From the NCBI GenBank assembly GCA_041391505.1, contig JAWKNW010000026.1:1-64000 (forward strand): 64,000 nt of DNA, in the 5' to 3' direction. The position numbers and the translations under genes are program-made. The stretch's first letter is position 1. Each line of letters opens with the position of its first letter. This DNA comes from Rhodothermales bacterium. GTDB lineage: Bacteria > Bacteroidota > Rhodothermia > Rhodothermales > JAHQVL01. Below the pieces are notes generated by a model. It saw only the letters and a list, made by a program, of their open reading frames with translations, made no database searches and had not been told where the DNA came from. Shown one piece after another: positions 16,161 through 25,000 of the stretch.

Positions 16161-16931
16161 ATGGCCGACTCAAAAAATACCCTGCTCGACGACCTGATCC
16201 GCGCGGCCGGACAGGCCATCTCCCGACAGACGGACGCCGTCCGCGACGCCGCCACCCGGTGGCAGCAGAGCGCAGGCAACGCCCTGCCCGGCAACACCTC
16301 GGACTGGACGCGCGCCGCCAACGCCTACCTCGAGGCGCTCGGCACGCATTCCGCCGAATTCGCCCGCGCCCTCTGGTCCCTGAACCAGGATTACCTCCGC
16401 GACCTCGGCGCGCTCGGCAGCGACCATGCCCGCCGCTACCTGGAAGACCTCCAGCACGCCGGCCGGGGAGGCGGCAGGGGGACCCCCTCCGCACCGCGGC
16501 GCCACATCCCGATGACGCTCGAAGCGCCCATCGGCCACACCGCCGCGCGCACGTTTGTCCTCGAAAACCACCAGGACGGCGCACTGTCCATCGGCTTCGA
16601 CGTGTCCGACGCCCGCGACGCGGAAGACGGCGCGACGTTTCCGCTCGCCATCGCGTTCGATCCGGACCGCTTCCAGCTCACTCCGGACGAGGAGCGCGCC
16701 GTGACCGCGCGCCTGACCCTCACCGCCGGCGTGTTTCAGGCCGGCCGGCGCTACACGGCCGACGTGCGCGTGGTCGGCTACCCCGGCCTGAGCCTCGCGC
16801 TCGACATCCGCCCCACCGAGGCGGATGAGGCGCCGCCCAAACCGCGCCGCCCCGCCGCCGCCCGAACCCGCACCACCACGCCCGGAAAGAGCCAACGCGC
16901 CGGCAGGAAAGGCACGCGCAAGAAGGAATAA
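16161..16931 (+). CDS. Uncharacterised protein: phasin-like helical N-terminus, beta-sandwich-like C-terminus
   Basis: 256 residues, 5 bp after the previous stop. The N-terminal ~95 residues are amphipathic helix (LIRAAGQAISRQTDAVRDAA, AYLEALGTHSAEFARALWSL, NQDYLRDLGALGSDH), reminiscent of phasin or PhaE helices that coat granules. After a Gly/Pro linker comes a beta-rich domain (MTLEAPIGHTAARTFVLENH to LSLALDIRPTEAD) resembling an Ig-like or transport-independent beta-sandwich. The tail is Lys/Arg/Pro/Ala-rich (KPRRPAAARTRTTTPGKSQR) and may bind nucleic acid or acidic surfaces. Shares the helix-plus-beta plan with the upstream Cys-rich protein. No phaC/phaE gene is in view, so the phasin likeness is only a hint. 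Confidence 0.55.
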   Translation: MADSKNTLLDDLIRAAGQAISRQTDAVRDAATRWQQSAGNALPGNTSDWTRAANAYLEALGTHSAEFARALWSLNQDYLRDLGALGSDHARRYLEDLQHAGRGGGRGTPSAPRRHIPMTLEAPIGHTAARTFVLENHQDGALSIGFDVSDARDAEDGATFPLAIAFDPDRFQLTPDEERAVTARLTLTAGVFQAGRRYTADVRVVGYPGLSLALDIRPTEADEAPPKPRRPAAARTRTTTPGKSQRAGRKGTRKKE

Positions 16932-16939
16932 TCCCTCCC

Positions 16940-18163
16940 ATGAAAACGTACCCCTACGCCTTCCACATCGCGCTGGACGGCAACGGCATCAACGGCCTGG
17001 AAGGCATGGCCGGCGTATGCAATTTCCTGTACGACCCCGCCGACCATGCCTACGCCTTCAAGATCACGTATTTCGACGGCCTCGCCGGCGGCCACGCCGT
17101 CAGCGTCAACCCGAACCGCACCCTCGGCTACCTCGGCACCACCGGGCAGCACCTCATGTTCTACGATCCCGCCACGCTCGATGAGCTGGATCGGACCTCC
17201 ACCCTCACCTACGAAGCGCCCGACACCAGCGTGCGCGGAAGCACCCACATCTGCTGGCTGGACGACCAGACGTTCATCACCGCGATCGGCGACTATTTTT
17301 ACCGGTTCGATGTAAACCGCCTCGCCGGCGGCGAGCGGCTCGGTCCGCACAAGACCATGATCCCCCACAGCATGAAGATCTCGGCCTCGGGCCGGTACCT
17401 GTGTTACGGCGCGATGGACAACCCCGCGCTCGGGGCGAAGGGCGAGGCGCGCAGCGTGGGCGTGCTGGATCTGGAGTCGGGCGAGACGACCATCATCCCC
17501 CTGCCGGCGACCTGCTGGCACATCGTCGGACATCCGAAAAAGGATCTGTTTTACGCCGTCTCGTTCCGGGTCATCCCGCAGGATCACGTCGACTACCACG
17601 AGTGGGCCATCGCCTTTTTCAAGGAATACGCCTTCGAGATCGACGCCGGCGAAAAACGCGTCGTCCGCCACTGGGCGTGCGGCCGCGAGATCCCGGCGCA
17701 CATCAACTCGGACGTCACGATTTCCGACACCGAGCTCATCTTTTGCAACGGCGGCAGCGGCACCGTCGTCTTCATCGACCTCGCCAGCTTCTCGAAATAC
17801 CGAATCATCGACGAGCGCCCCGATTTCGCCACGCGGCTGCACCACAAGCGCTCGATGGCCACCCAGGTGTACGATTCGATGGTCCGCGGTAGCGTCTTCG
17901 GCAGCGCCAACCACCTGCTCGGGGCGCTCCGCGTGAGCCGTTTTACGTTTCTCGATTCGATCCACGCCTGCCAGCTCTCAAAGGATCAGACGCTGCTGTT
18001 CACCGCCAACCGCGGCCTGAACCACATCACGATCTACGATTACCCGTCGCTGCGCCTGCGCTTCCGGGTTCCGATGCCCGAAATCCAGGAATATGTGCCC
18101 ACCGTATCGCGCTACGCCGATCCCCGGCTGGGTTTCCATCATAGTTATCTGGTGAGTCCATGA
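16940..18163 (+). CDS. Uncharacterised beta-propeller protein with regularly spaced histidines
   Basis: 407 residues, no signal peptide. Repeated ~50-residue units of strand pattern with aromatic and Gly-Asp turns indicate a six- or seven-bladed propeller, for example HAVSVNPNRTLGYLGTTGQ and IHACQLSKDQTLLFTANRGL. In six units an inner strand opens with a histidine: His52, 103, 143, 194, 254 and 342. That spacing would place several imidazoles around the central axis, as in metal-dependent propellers such as carotenoid oxygenases or SBP56/methanethiol oxidase. It carries none of those families' other signatures that I can recognise. The stop overlaps the next start by 4 bp (ATGA). Enzyme, metal carrier and scaffold are all possible. 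Confidence 0.6.
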   Translation: MKTYPYAFHIALDGNGINGLEGMAGVCNFLYDPADHAYAFKITYFDGLAGGHAVSVNPNRTLGYLGTTGQHLMFYDPATLDELDRTSTLTYEAPDTSVRGSTHICWLDDQTFITAIGDYFYRFDVNRLAGGERLGPHKTMIPHSMKISASGRYLCYGAMDNPALGAKGEARSVGVLDLESGETTIIPLPATCWHIVGHPKKDLFYAVSFRVIPQDHVDYHEWAIAFFKEYAFEIDAGEKRVVRHWACGREIPAHINSDVTISDTELIFCNGGSGTVVFIDLASFSKYRIIDERPDFATRLHHKRSMATQVYDSMVRGSVFGSANHLLGALRVSRFTFLDSIHACQLSKDQTLLFTANRGLNHITIYDYPSLRLRFRVPMPEIQEYVPTVSRYADPRLGFHHSYLVSP

Positions 18164-20265
18164 AGGCAGCGCGACCTGTCCGAGCCTGCCTCCGCACGTC
18201 CGGCGACGGAGACCTCCCCGGCCTGCTCGCCGGCACGCTCGAGGCCGCCGGCTTCTGGCCGATGCTGGCGGCGCGCGGCGCCGACGCCGGCGCCGACCCG
18301 TCGGCCCTGCGCATCGTCATCAAGCCGGACCTCGACGTGTACGCCGCCGCCGGCCCCACCGGCACCGATCCGGTCCTCGTCGAAGCCCTGATCGCGCTGC
18401 TGCACGCGCGCGGCTACGCCTCCGTCGTCGTGGCGGACGGCCCCAATGCCGCCGGCATGTGGCTGGAAAACCGCGACGTGCTCGCACTCGCGGACCTCGC
18501 CGGATACCGGTTCGAGACCCCCGACGGACAGCCGTACGACATCCAGGATCTGGGGGAAGAGCTGGTCGATGCCGGCTTCCCGGCCGCCTCGGTCCTGGCC
18601 GGCACCGCGCTGGGCGCGGCCTGGCTGGATGCGCAGGTCCGCATCGCCGTCCCCAAGCTCAAGACGGACGAGGAGGAACGCTTCGCGCTCGGCCTCCACA
18701 ACCTGCTCGGTGTGCTGCCGCTGCGCGACAAGGATCGGCACTACCGCTGCCGGCTCGATGCCGGCGACGTGGTGGTCGACCTCCTCCGCCAGACGCCCGT
18801 CCATTTCAGCCTGATCGACGGCCTCGTCGGCAACCACGGAAGCCAGGGCGTACGCGCCCCCAGGCCATACGAGGCCGGGCTGTTGATCGCATCGACCGAT
18901 TTGCTGCTGGCCGACTGGGCCGGCGCGCTCGTGATGGGGCTCGACCCCTACGCCTCCCGGCTCAACGCCCACGCCCTGCGATCCATCGGGCTCCCCGCGG
19001 CCTACGAAATCGACGGCGACCTGACGCCGCTCGCCGGCTGGAAAAACGTGTCGCTCCTCCAGGCCGACGCCGTCCGCAAACGCAACGAAAACCCGACGCT
19101 CCGCCGGCATGTCGCCCCGTGGATCACGACCGTCAACACAGACCTCTTCCCCTTCAAGCAGCCGCTCGACAGCCAGGTCAACGCCTTCCTGGCGCCGCTC
19201 CTGAGCGACCTCGACGACCAGCCGATCGCCGCCGGCGCCTACCTCGCGCTGAACGCCTTCCTGGCTTCCGTCGAGAACGGCCTCTACGCCTGGCGCATCC
19301 TGTCCGACAAGAGCCGGCTCCGCCGCAAGGAAGTGCCCCTCGGGATCGACCTCGACCGCTACGCCGCGGCCGACTACGAGGCCGTGGCCGACTACATCCT
19401 CCCGCTCGCCGACATCGTGCGCCACGCCCCGCCCGACGCCAACGGGCTCCGCTGGCGCTACATCGACGGCTCGGTGCTTTTCGAGTACCGGCGCATCCTG
19501 CCGATTCCGTACGACCGCTTCGTCGACCGCGTCGATATCGCCGGCGCGGTCGAGATGATGTACGACAACATCGGCGGCGCGCGCGTGACGGTATCGGAGG
19601 ACGACCAGCAGCGGATCGTGCACCAGGCCGAGCGCAACATCTACCTGCCCCAGCCCAACTGGATGGTCCTTTTCGGCGGCGAAGAGATCGACGTGGGCAA
19701 GATCGAGGTGGTCCGCTACGAAACGGACCGGCGGCGGATCTTCTGGCGTGCCGTGGCGAGCGCCAACCACTCGGCCGAATTCGACGACGGACTCGTCGCG
19801 TTTTCCCGGTATGGATCCGACGTGGAGGTGCTGATCGTGGCGCGGCAGAAATTCGCGCTGCCGCTGTTCTGGCAGGCCCTCAACATGGATTATCTGCCGG
19901 CGATCAAGGACCGGATGGTGTCCGATGCCTACATCGCCTTTTTCTCGCGCACGGTCGCCAACTACGAAGCCGCCTACGAAGGGCGCGACACCCGCGCCGG
20001 CCGCGTGGTGGCGCCGGCGGACGAGGAAGACGCCCGGCCGCTCGCTGTCGAGCAGCTCGACGAGTTGCTCGCGATGCTCATGAGCGTCCTGAAACGGGCC
20101 GTCCAGCCGGGCGCGACGCCGCCGGCGGCCGGCGTCGTCGACGAACAGGGCTATCGCCATGTGGCCGGCACGGCGGGCGGAACCGCCTCCGGCGCGCCGC
20201 TCTGGAGCGACATCGCCCGGGCGATGAAAAACGACATGCAACGGCTGGCCGGCCGGAGGACCTGA
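18160..20265 (+). CDS. DUF362-like protein with large uncharacterised C-terminal region
   Basis: 701 residues. Residues ~1-270 follow the DUF362 pattern: IVIKPDLDVYAA, LIALLHARGYASVVVADGP, a central IRIAVPKLKTDEEERFALGLHNLLGVLP, and LLIASTDLLLADWAGALVMG. No 4Fe-4S cysteine motif is present, unlike many DUF362 proteins. Residues ~330-640 form another domain with IDGSVLFEYRRILPIPYDRF, VEMMYDNIGGARVTVSEDDQ and LPLFWQALNMDYLPAIKDRM, mixed alpha/beta and unrecognised. It overlaps the propeller stop by 4 bp and ends 1 bp before the reductase start, so all three are translationally coupled. No transmembrane segments. Function unknown. Confidence 0.65.
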   Translation: MKAARPVRACLRTSGDGDLPGLLAGTLEAAGFWPMLAARGADAGADPSALRIVIKPDLDVYAAAGPTGTDPVLVEALIALLHARGYASVVVADGPNAAGMWLENRDVLALADLAGYRFETPDGQPYDIQDLGEELVDAGFPAASVLAGTALGAAWLDAQVRIAVPKLKTDEEERFALGLHNLLGVLPLRDKDRHYRCRLDAGDVVVDLLRQTPVHFSLIDGLVGNHGSQGVRAPRPYEAGLLIASTDLLLADWAGALVMGLDPYASRLNAHALRSIGLPAAYEIDGDLTPLAGWKNVSLLQADAVRKRNENPTLRRHVAPWITTVNTDLFPFKQPLDSQVNAFLAPLLSDLDDQPIAAGAYLALNAFLASVENGLYAWRILSDKSRLRRKEVPLGIDLDRYAAADYEAVADYILPLADIVRHAPPDANGLRWRYIDGSVLFEYRRILPIPYDRFVDRVDIAGAVEMMYDNIGGARVTVSEDDQQRIVHQAERNIYLPQPNWMVLFGGEEIDVGKIEVVRYETDRRRIFWRAVASANHSAEFDDGLVAFSRYGSDVEVLIVARQKFALPLFWQALNMDYLPAIKDRMVSDAYIAFFSRTVANYEAAYEGRDTRAGRVVAPADEEDARPLAVEQLDELLAMLMSVLKRAVQPGATPPAAGVVDEQGYRHVAGTAGGTASGAPLWSDIARAMKNDMQRLAGRRT

Positions 20266-20266
20266 A

Positions 20267-21301
20267 ATGCGTGTGCTGATCACCGGCGCGAGCGGCTTCA
20301 TCGGGAGCCACATCGCCCACGCCCTCACGGGCCGGGGGCACACCGTCCGCGGCCTCGTTCGCACGACGAGCGACGTCAGAAACCTCGACGGCGCCGGCAT
20401 CGAGCGGGTGATCGGGGACATCCTCGATCCAGCCTCGCTCGATGCGGCGATGGCGGGGTGCGACCTCGTGTTCCACACCGCGTCCCCCTACACGTACTGG
20501 GGCATCCCCGAAAAAGACCTGTTCGAGACGACCGTCGCCGGCGCGCAACACGCCCTCCAGGCGGCGCATCGCCAGGGCGTGAAGCGGTTTGTGCTGACGT
20601 CCTCGTCGGTGGTCGCCGGCTCGACGCACGAGGCGCGCGCGCTGGGCGAGGCGGAGACGATGCCGCTGGATGACGAGCCGGCGTACGTCCGCGCCAAGGC
20701 CGCCCAGGAGCAGGCGGTGCTCGATCTGGGCCGCGCCCTCGGCATCGAGACCGTGGCCATCCGCCCCACCGTGACCGTGGGCGGACCCGATCACGGCCCG
20801 ACCGAAAGCAACCGGATGGTCGTCCGGTATCTCTCCGACCCCATGAAGGCGACCTGGATCGGCGGCGCCAACGTCGTCGGTGTCGAGGACGTCGCCGCCG
20901 GCCACCTGCTGATCGCCGAGCGGGGCGAGCCGGGCGGGTCGTATGTGCTGGGCGGCGAAAACCTCGCGTGGCCGGCGATCCATCGCCTGATTTCCGAGCT
21001 GACCGGGCTGCCCGGCCCGTGGATCACCGCCTGGGAGACCTCAGCCGTGGTCGCGGCCGCGGCGTACGAGTTCGCCAGCCGCCTCACCGGCAAGCCGCCG
21101 CCGTCGAGCCGGGAGCAGGCCCGGATGGTCGGGCGCTATTACTGGTACGACGACACGCCGGCGCGGACGCTGGGCTACCGGCCGGCCTCGACGAGGCAGG
21201 CGCTCGCCCGCGCCCTCTCCTGGCTCGTCGCCAGCGACCACATACCCAACGACCTCCGCGCCCGCCTGCGCCTCGCGCCAGAGGTGTATGCTGTGCGTTG
21301 A
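20267..21301 (+). CDS. NAD(P)-dependent epimerase/reductase, extended SDR (dihydroflavonol-reductase-like)
   Basis: 344 residues. N-terminal MRVLITGASGFIGSHIAHAL, LVRTTSDVRNLDGAG and GCDLVFHTASPYTYWG bind the dinucleotide. Active site: Ser in FVLTSSSVVAGS and Tyr-x-x-x-Lys in AYVRAKAAQ. IRPTVTVGGPDHGPTESNRM completes the extended-SDR signature, closest to the DFR/3beta-HSD-like branch acting on hydrophobic alcohols or ketones. Last gene of the coupled cluster (starts 1 bp after the DUF362-like stop). The substrate is presumably set by the cluster and is unknown. Confidence 0.85.
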   Translation: MRVLITGASGFIGSHIAHALTGRGHTVRGLVRTTSDVRNLDGAGIERVIGDILDPASLDAAMAGCDLVFHTASPYTYWGIPEKDLFETTVAGAQHALQAAHRQGVKRFVLTSSSVVAGSTHEARALGEAETMPLDDEPAYVRAKAAQEQAVLDLGRALGIETVAIRPTVTVGGPDHGPTESNRMVVRYLSDPMKATWIGGANVVGVEDVAAGHLLIAERGEPGGSYVLGGENLAWPAIHRLISELTGLPGPWITAWETSAVVAAAAYEFASRLTGKPPPSSREQARMVGRYYWYDDTPARTLGYRPASTRQALARALSWLVASDHIPNDLRARLRLAPEVYAVR

Positions 21302-21517
21302 GCGGAGTGCGGGTCGGTGACTTGAGAGATGGGGGCGGGATGCGGGATGTTGGATGCAAGATGCAGGATGCGAGATGTTGGATGCTGAATGTTGGATGGT
21401 TAACGAAAAACGCTATCCTGCATCCTGCATCCAACATCCGACGGCCGAATCGCCTGAAGGCGTAAGCTCAGCCACGTTTTACGATCTACGATTTACATTT
21501 TTTAATCACCCCATACC
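21302..21517. repeat. Inverted GGATGCAGGAT repeat array and an AAATCGTAGATCG-type patch
   Basis: From 21336 to 21402 the words ggatgttggatgcaagatgcaggatgc recur about six times. From 21416 to 21441 the complementary words atcctgcatcctgcatccaacatcc return, so the gap can fold into one long hairpin with a ~12-base centre. 21479-21500 holds tttacgatctacgatttac, the other common repeat type. No gene. The site lies at the end of the cluster operon. Confidence 0.8.
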
Positions 21518-22042
21518 ATGACCGTCTCCACCACCACCATCCTCAAACATCCCTGGCCCGATGTCTGGCGGGCGTTGCGGGACGATCTTTCGGTGATAGC
21601 TGACCGGCTGGACGAGGTCGCCTCGATCGAATGCCTCCAGCGCGAGACGCTGGTCGGCGGGTCGGTCCAGATCGTCAACCGCTGGACGGCCGCGCCGCAG
21701 TTGCCGGCGTTCATCATGCAGTATGCGCGGCCCGAGATGCTCAACTGGGTCGACCACGCCGTGTGGGACGAGGACAAAGCGGTCTGCACCTGGACGATCG
21801 AGTTTCCCTATTTCCGGGACCACGTCTCCTGCGGCGGCAGCACGACCTTCCAGCCGGCGATGGGCGGGCGCGGCGCGCGCGTCATGTTCGCCGGCGAGAT
21901 GGTGATCCACGGCATGCCGGGCGGGCTGGAACAGGTGGAGGGCCTGCTGACGAAAGGCACCGAGTCCATCGTCACCCGTCTGGTCGCATCCAACTTCCAG
22001 AAACTGGCGAAAGCGGCGGACGAGCACATCGCGGCCGGCTAG
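21518..22042 (+). CDS. SRPBCC/START-like domain protein
   Basis: 174 residues. Starts MTVSTTTILKHPWPDVWRAL, the classic helix-grip opening of SRPBCC ligand-binding proteins, then ETLVGGSVQIVNRWTAAPQL and WTIEFPYFRDHVSCGGSTTF, and ends with a long C-terminal helix. It resembles the DUF2505-type subgroup. Probable binder of a hydrophobic ligand in the cytoplasm. Same strand as the reductase but separated by the repeat array. Its TAG stop shares the CTAG palindrome with the stop of the convergent esterase. Confidence 0.7.
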   Translation: MTVSTTTILKHPWPDVWRALRDDLSVIADRLDEVASIECLQRETLVGGSVQIVNRWTAAPQLPAFIMQYARPEMLNWVDHAVWDEDKAVCTWTIEFPYFRDHVSCGGSTTFQPAMGGRGARVMFAGEMVIHGMPGGLEQVEGLLTKGTESIVTRLVASNFQKLAKAADEHIAAG

Positions 22043-25000
22043 CGGCCCGAGGGGACGAACGTCATCAGACGCGTGGCGACCGCGCCGCCTCCGGTTGCTC
22101 GAACGATATAGAGACCGCCAGGACGGCCCGCCGGCGCAAAGGTCAGTTCGTGACGCCCGGCCGCCGTCACCCCGTCGTGCAGTACCGCAATCCGACGTCC
22201 GAGGGCGTCGAATACGTCCACCCGCACCGGCATGACGTCCGGAACGTCCAGCACCACCGTCGCCGATTCCGAAAACGGATTCGGGTAGGCCTCCGACAGC
22301 CCGAATACCTCTGGAGTACCGGCAACCACGCCGCCTTCCTCAACCGCCGTCACCCGCTCCGACGAGGTCAACGACACCGGCACCGCGTACGTCTCCTCGA
22401 AGTCGCCGAGGCGGAGCGTCAGCGGGAGCACGGTTTCCTGAACGCCCTGTCCCTGCTGCGGCAGGGCCGTCAGCTGCAGCACGACCGACCCCGGCGTGGC
22501 GCCGGCTGTAGCCGACGGCTGCACCCAGGCGGCCGTCGTGCCGAGCGACCAGCTCCACACCGCCCCGCCGACATCGGGAAACGCGATCTCGACGTCGACA
22601 TCCTCGCCCGGATGCCCTTCCGCGGCGATCTCGAAGGGTTGGGGAACGGGGATGGCCGGCGGGCCGAAGGCACTCTCGGTGGATGCCGCCGGAGCTTGTT
22701 CAGCCTCGAACGTGCCGTCGCCATCCGCATCGACGCGCAAGGCTGTATCGTCATCCGTCCCGCCGGCCTCAAACGCGAACTGGATGGCATGGCCGGCGTC
22801 CAGACGGAGCGCGTTGAATAGAATGGTCTGTCGCATGTCGTCCGTCACGCTGACCCGCATCCGGGTGACCTGGACGTCGGACGCGTCGCCGGCGACGATA
22901 TCGATCGTGTACGTGCTGTCGTTCGGCAGCGAAAACGTCGCGTTGCCTGCGTTCGCCCAGTAACCGACGCCGGGCACATCCTCCGTGACGACAAGCGGAT
23001 TGTCCAGGGATACCGCCCCGGTCACCCGGCCGGCGGCATCGACCACGCGCGCGGCCACCGAACCGGAGAAGTTGATATATAGCAGCTCGCGGCCGGCGGC
23101 GGCTTTTTTGCCACTCCCGCCCTTCACAGGATGCTGCTCGATCACGCGGTACCCGGAGAGGAGCATTTCATTAACACGGTCGAGCGCCCGGATCGACCCG
23201 TCCGACGCGACACATCCGTTTGTAATGATCTTCGCATGCTCGCATGGAAAATGTTCGAACGGTTCGATCCAGGGCGAATCGACCCCGGAGATGTCGCGTT
23301 TCCCGACCCGCCCATCGTTCCCCATCGTGCTGCTCACCAGCGGAACGGTTTTATCGCCGTAGCCAAGGATCGGCAGCTGGCGCGCCCGGTACCGTTCGTG
23401 CTGGCGGGTATCGCCTTCCTCGTGCCGCAGTTCGGAAACAGGTACAGGTGGACCGATATACCAGCCCGTCGCGGTGTTTGCGGGCATATCGCCGACTTCG
23501 CGCAGGATCTGCGGCGGACCGTCGTACGCATTCCAGTCGTCGATCATCGCGTGAACCTGCTCGGAGACAGGGCCCAGCATGTCCAGATTGCGGCTCAGGC
23601 CGAGCGGTTTGCCGGTAAAGATGTCGATCTTCGACTTCGTCAGAAAGGTCCGTGTCTCCTCGTACGTGCGCAGCGGGGCGCCATACAGATCCTGAAGAAC
23701 AAAACCGTGTTGATGCGAGGGCGATTCCAGGTCGGTGGTTTCCCAGTACATCTTGCTGGGCATCAGGCTGTACGCGCCGGCCAAATTGCGGGTCATGCCG
23801 ATCATCCTTCCCCAGTCCGTTTCGAGGTGGAGCACTTTTTCGATCTCGAAGATATACCCCTTCGTATGCGCAGCGGCCGCCTGAACCGCGCCGAGATACG
23901 GTGTCGCCACGGTGATCCAGCGATGGACGTGGTCGCGAGCATGCGCCGGCTCACCGCGAACGTACAGCGAGGACACCACGCCGCCCATTGAATGGACGAC
24001 GATGTCCGCCTCGCAGGCGCGCGCGATGGCGTTGTCCGCTTGAGCGGTCTGGACGGTGATCAGGTCCACGAGATCCTTCAGATCGGACGCCGGTCCTCTC
24101 GGATCGTCCCGCCAATCGTACGGAAAACGCCACAGGTCGAGGAGTCCCAATGGCGCATCGTTGCCGGTCGCGCCGACGTACCCCGCCTGCTCGAGGGCGA
24201 CGAGGGCGTTGCCATAGGCGGCGTATCCCCCGAGCTCCACAATCCCGTCGATGTGGATGGGCTCCATGTCGCTGCCGTCCGCGTTTTTCGTGAGCCGCGC
24301 CAGGCGGCTGGTGGATTCATCGGACGAGACTACGTTGCGGGGGAACCAGAGCGTGGTGCCGTCCGCCGCCGATAGCCAGGATCCGCTGATCCCGGGCAGG
24401 TAGATGACCGGCCGGCGCACTTGCGCCAGCTCCGAACTGTTGCCGGCCGCATCGGAAGCCGAAGCCGTGACGTCCGCGCCAGGCGGCAGATCGACGTCGA
24501 CGGAGAACGCACCCGTTCCATCCGCCGTGGTGAACCCGAACGGCTTGACGTGCCGGCTCCAGTACCGGCCTCGCTGCGTGCCGCTGTCGAGCACCTGGTA
24601 GATCACCACCTTCGCGCCGGGCCGCGTCATCCCACGCACGTTTGAGGCGGAGATCGACAGCAGCCGGGGCGGCGGCATGCGGCCGGCCGGATCGTCGGCC
24701 CAGGCCGCGCACGTCACGCCGTCGAGACCGATGTCGAACGGCACCCGTCCAATGCTCGCCGCGAGCTGCGTGGCATCGACCTCAAGTTCGTTCCGTAACA
24801 ACGTCACACCCTGCCCGCTCGCGCCATCGACCAATACCCCGCCAAATATGCGGTTTTGAAGGTCCTCGGTGTCTCCGCCGATCGTCACGTCGGCCGCGCC
24901 GCCGGCGACGAGCACGCCACCTGCCGCATTCGGCGCCTGCGCTCCGCCGTTCGCCAGAAATCCTATGTTCGATGCCTCGACGGTGTGGCCGGCGCCCCCG

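Noticed and set aside
18145..20478. 777-residue minus-strand open frame over the DUF362-like gene
   Set aside because: Shadow frame without recognisable sequence; the plus strand has coupled junctions and DUF362 features.
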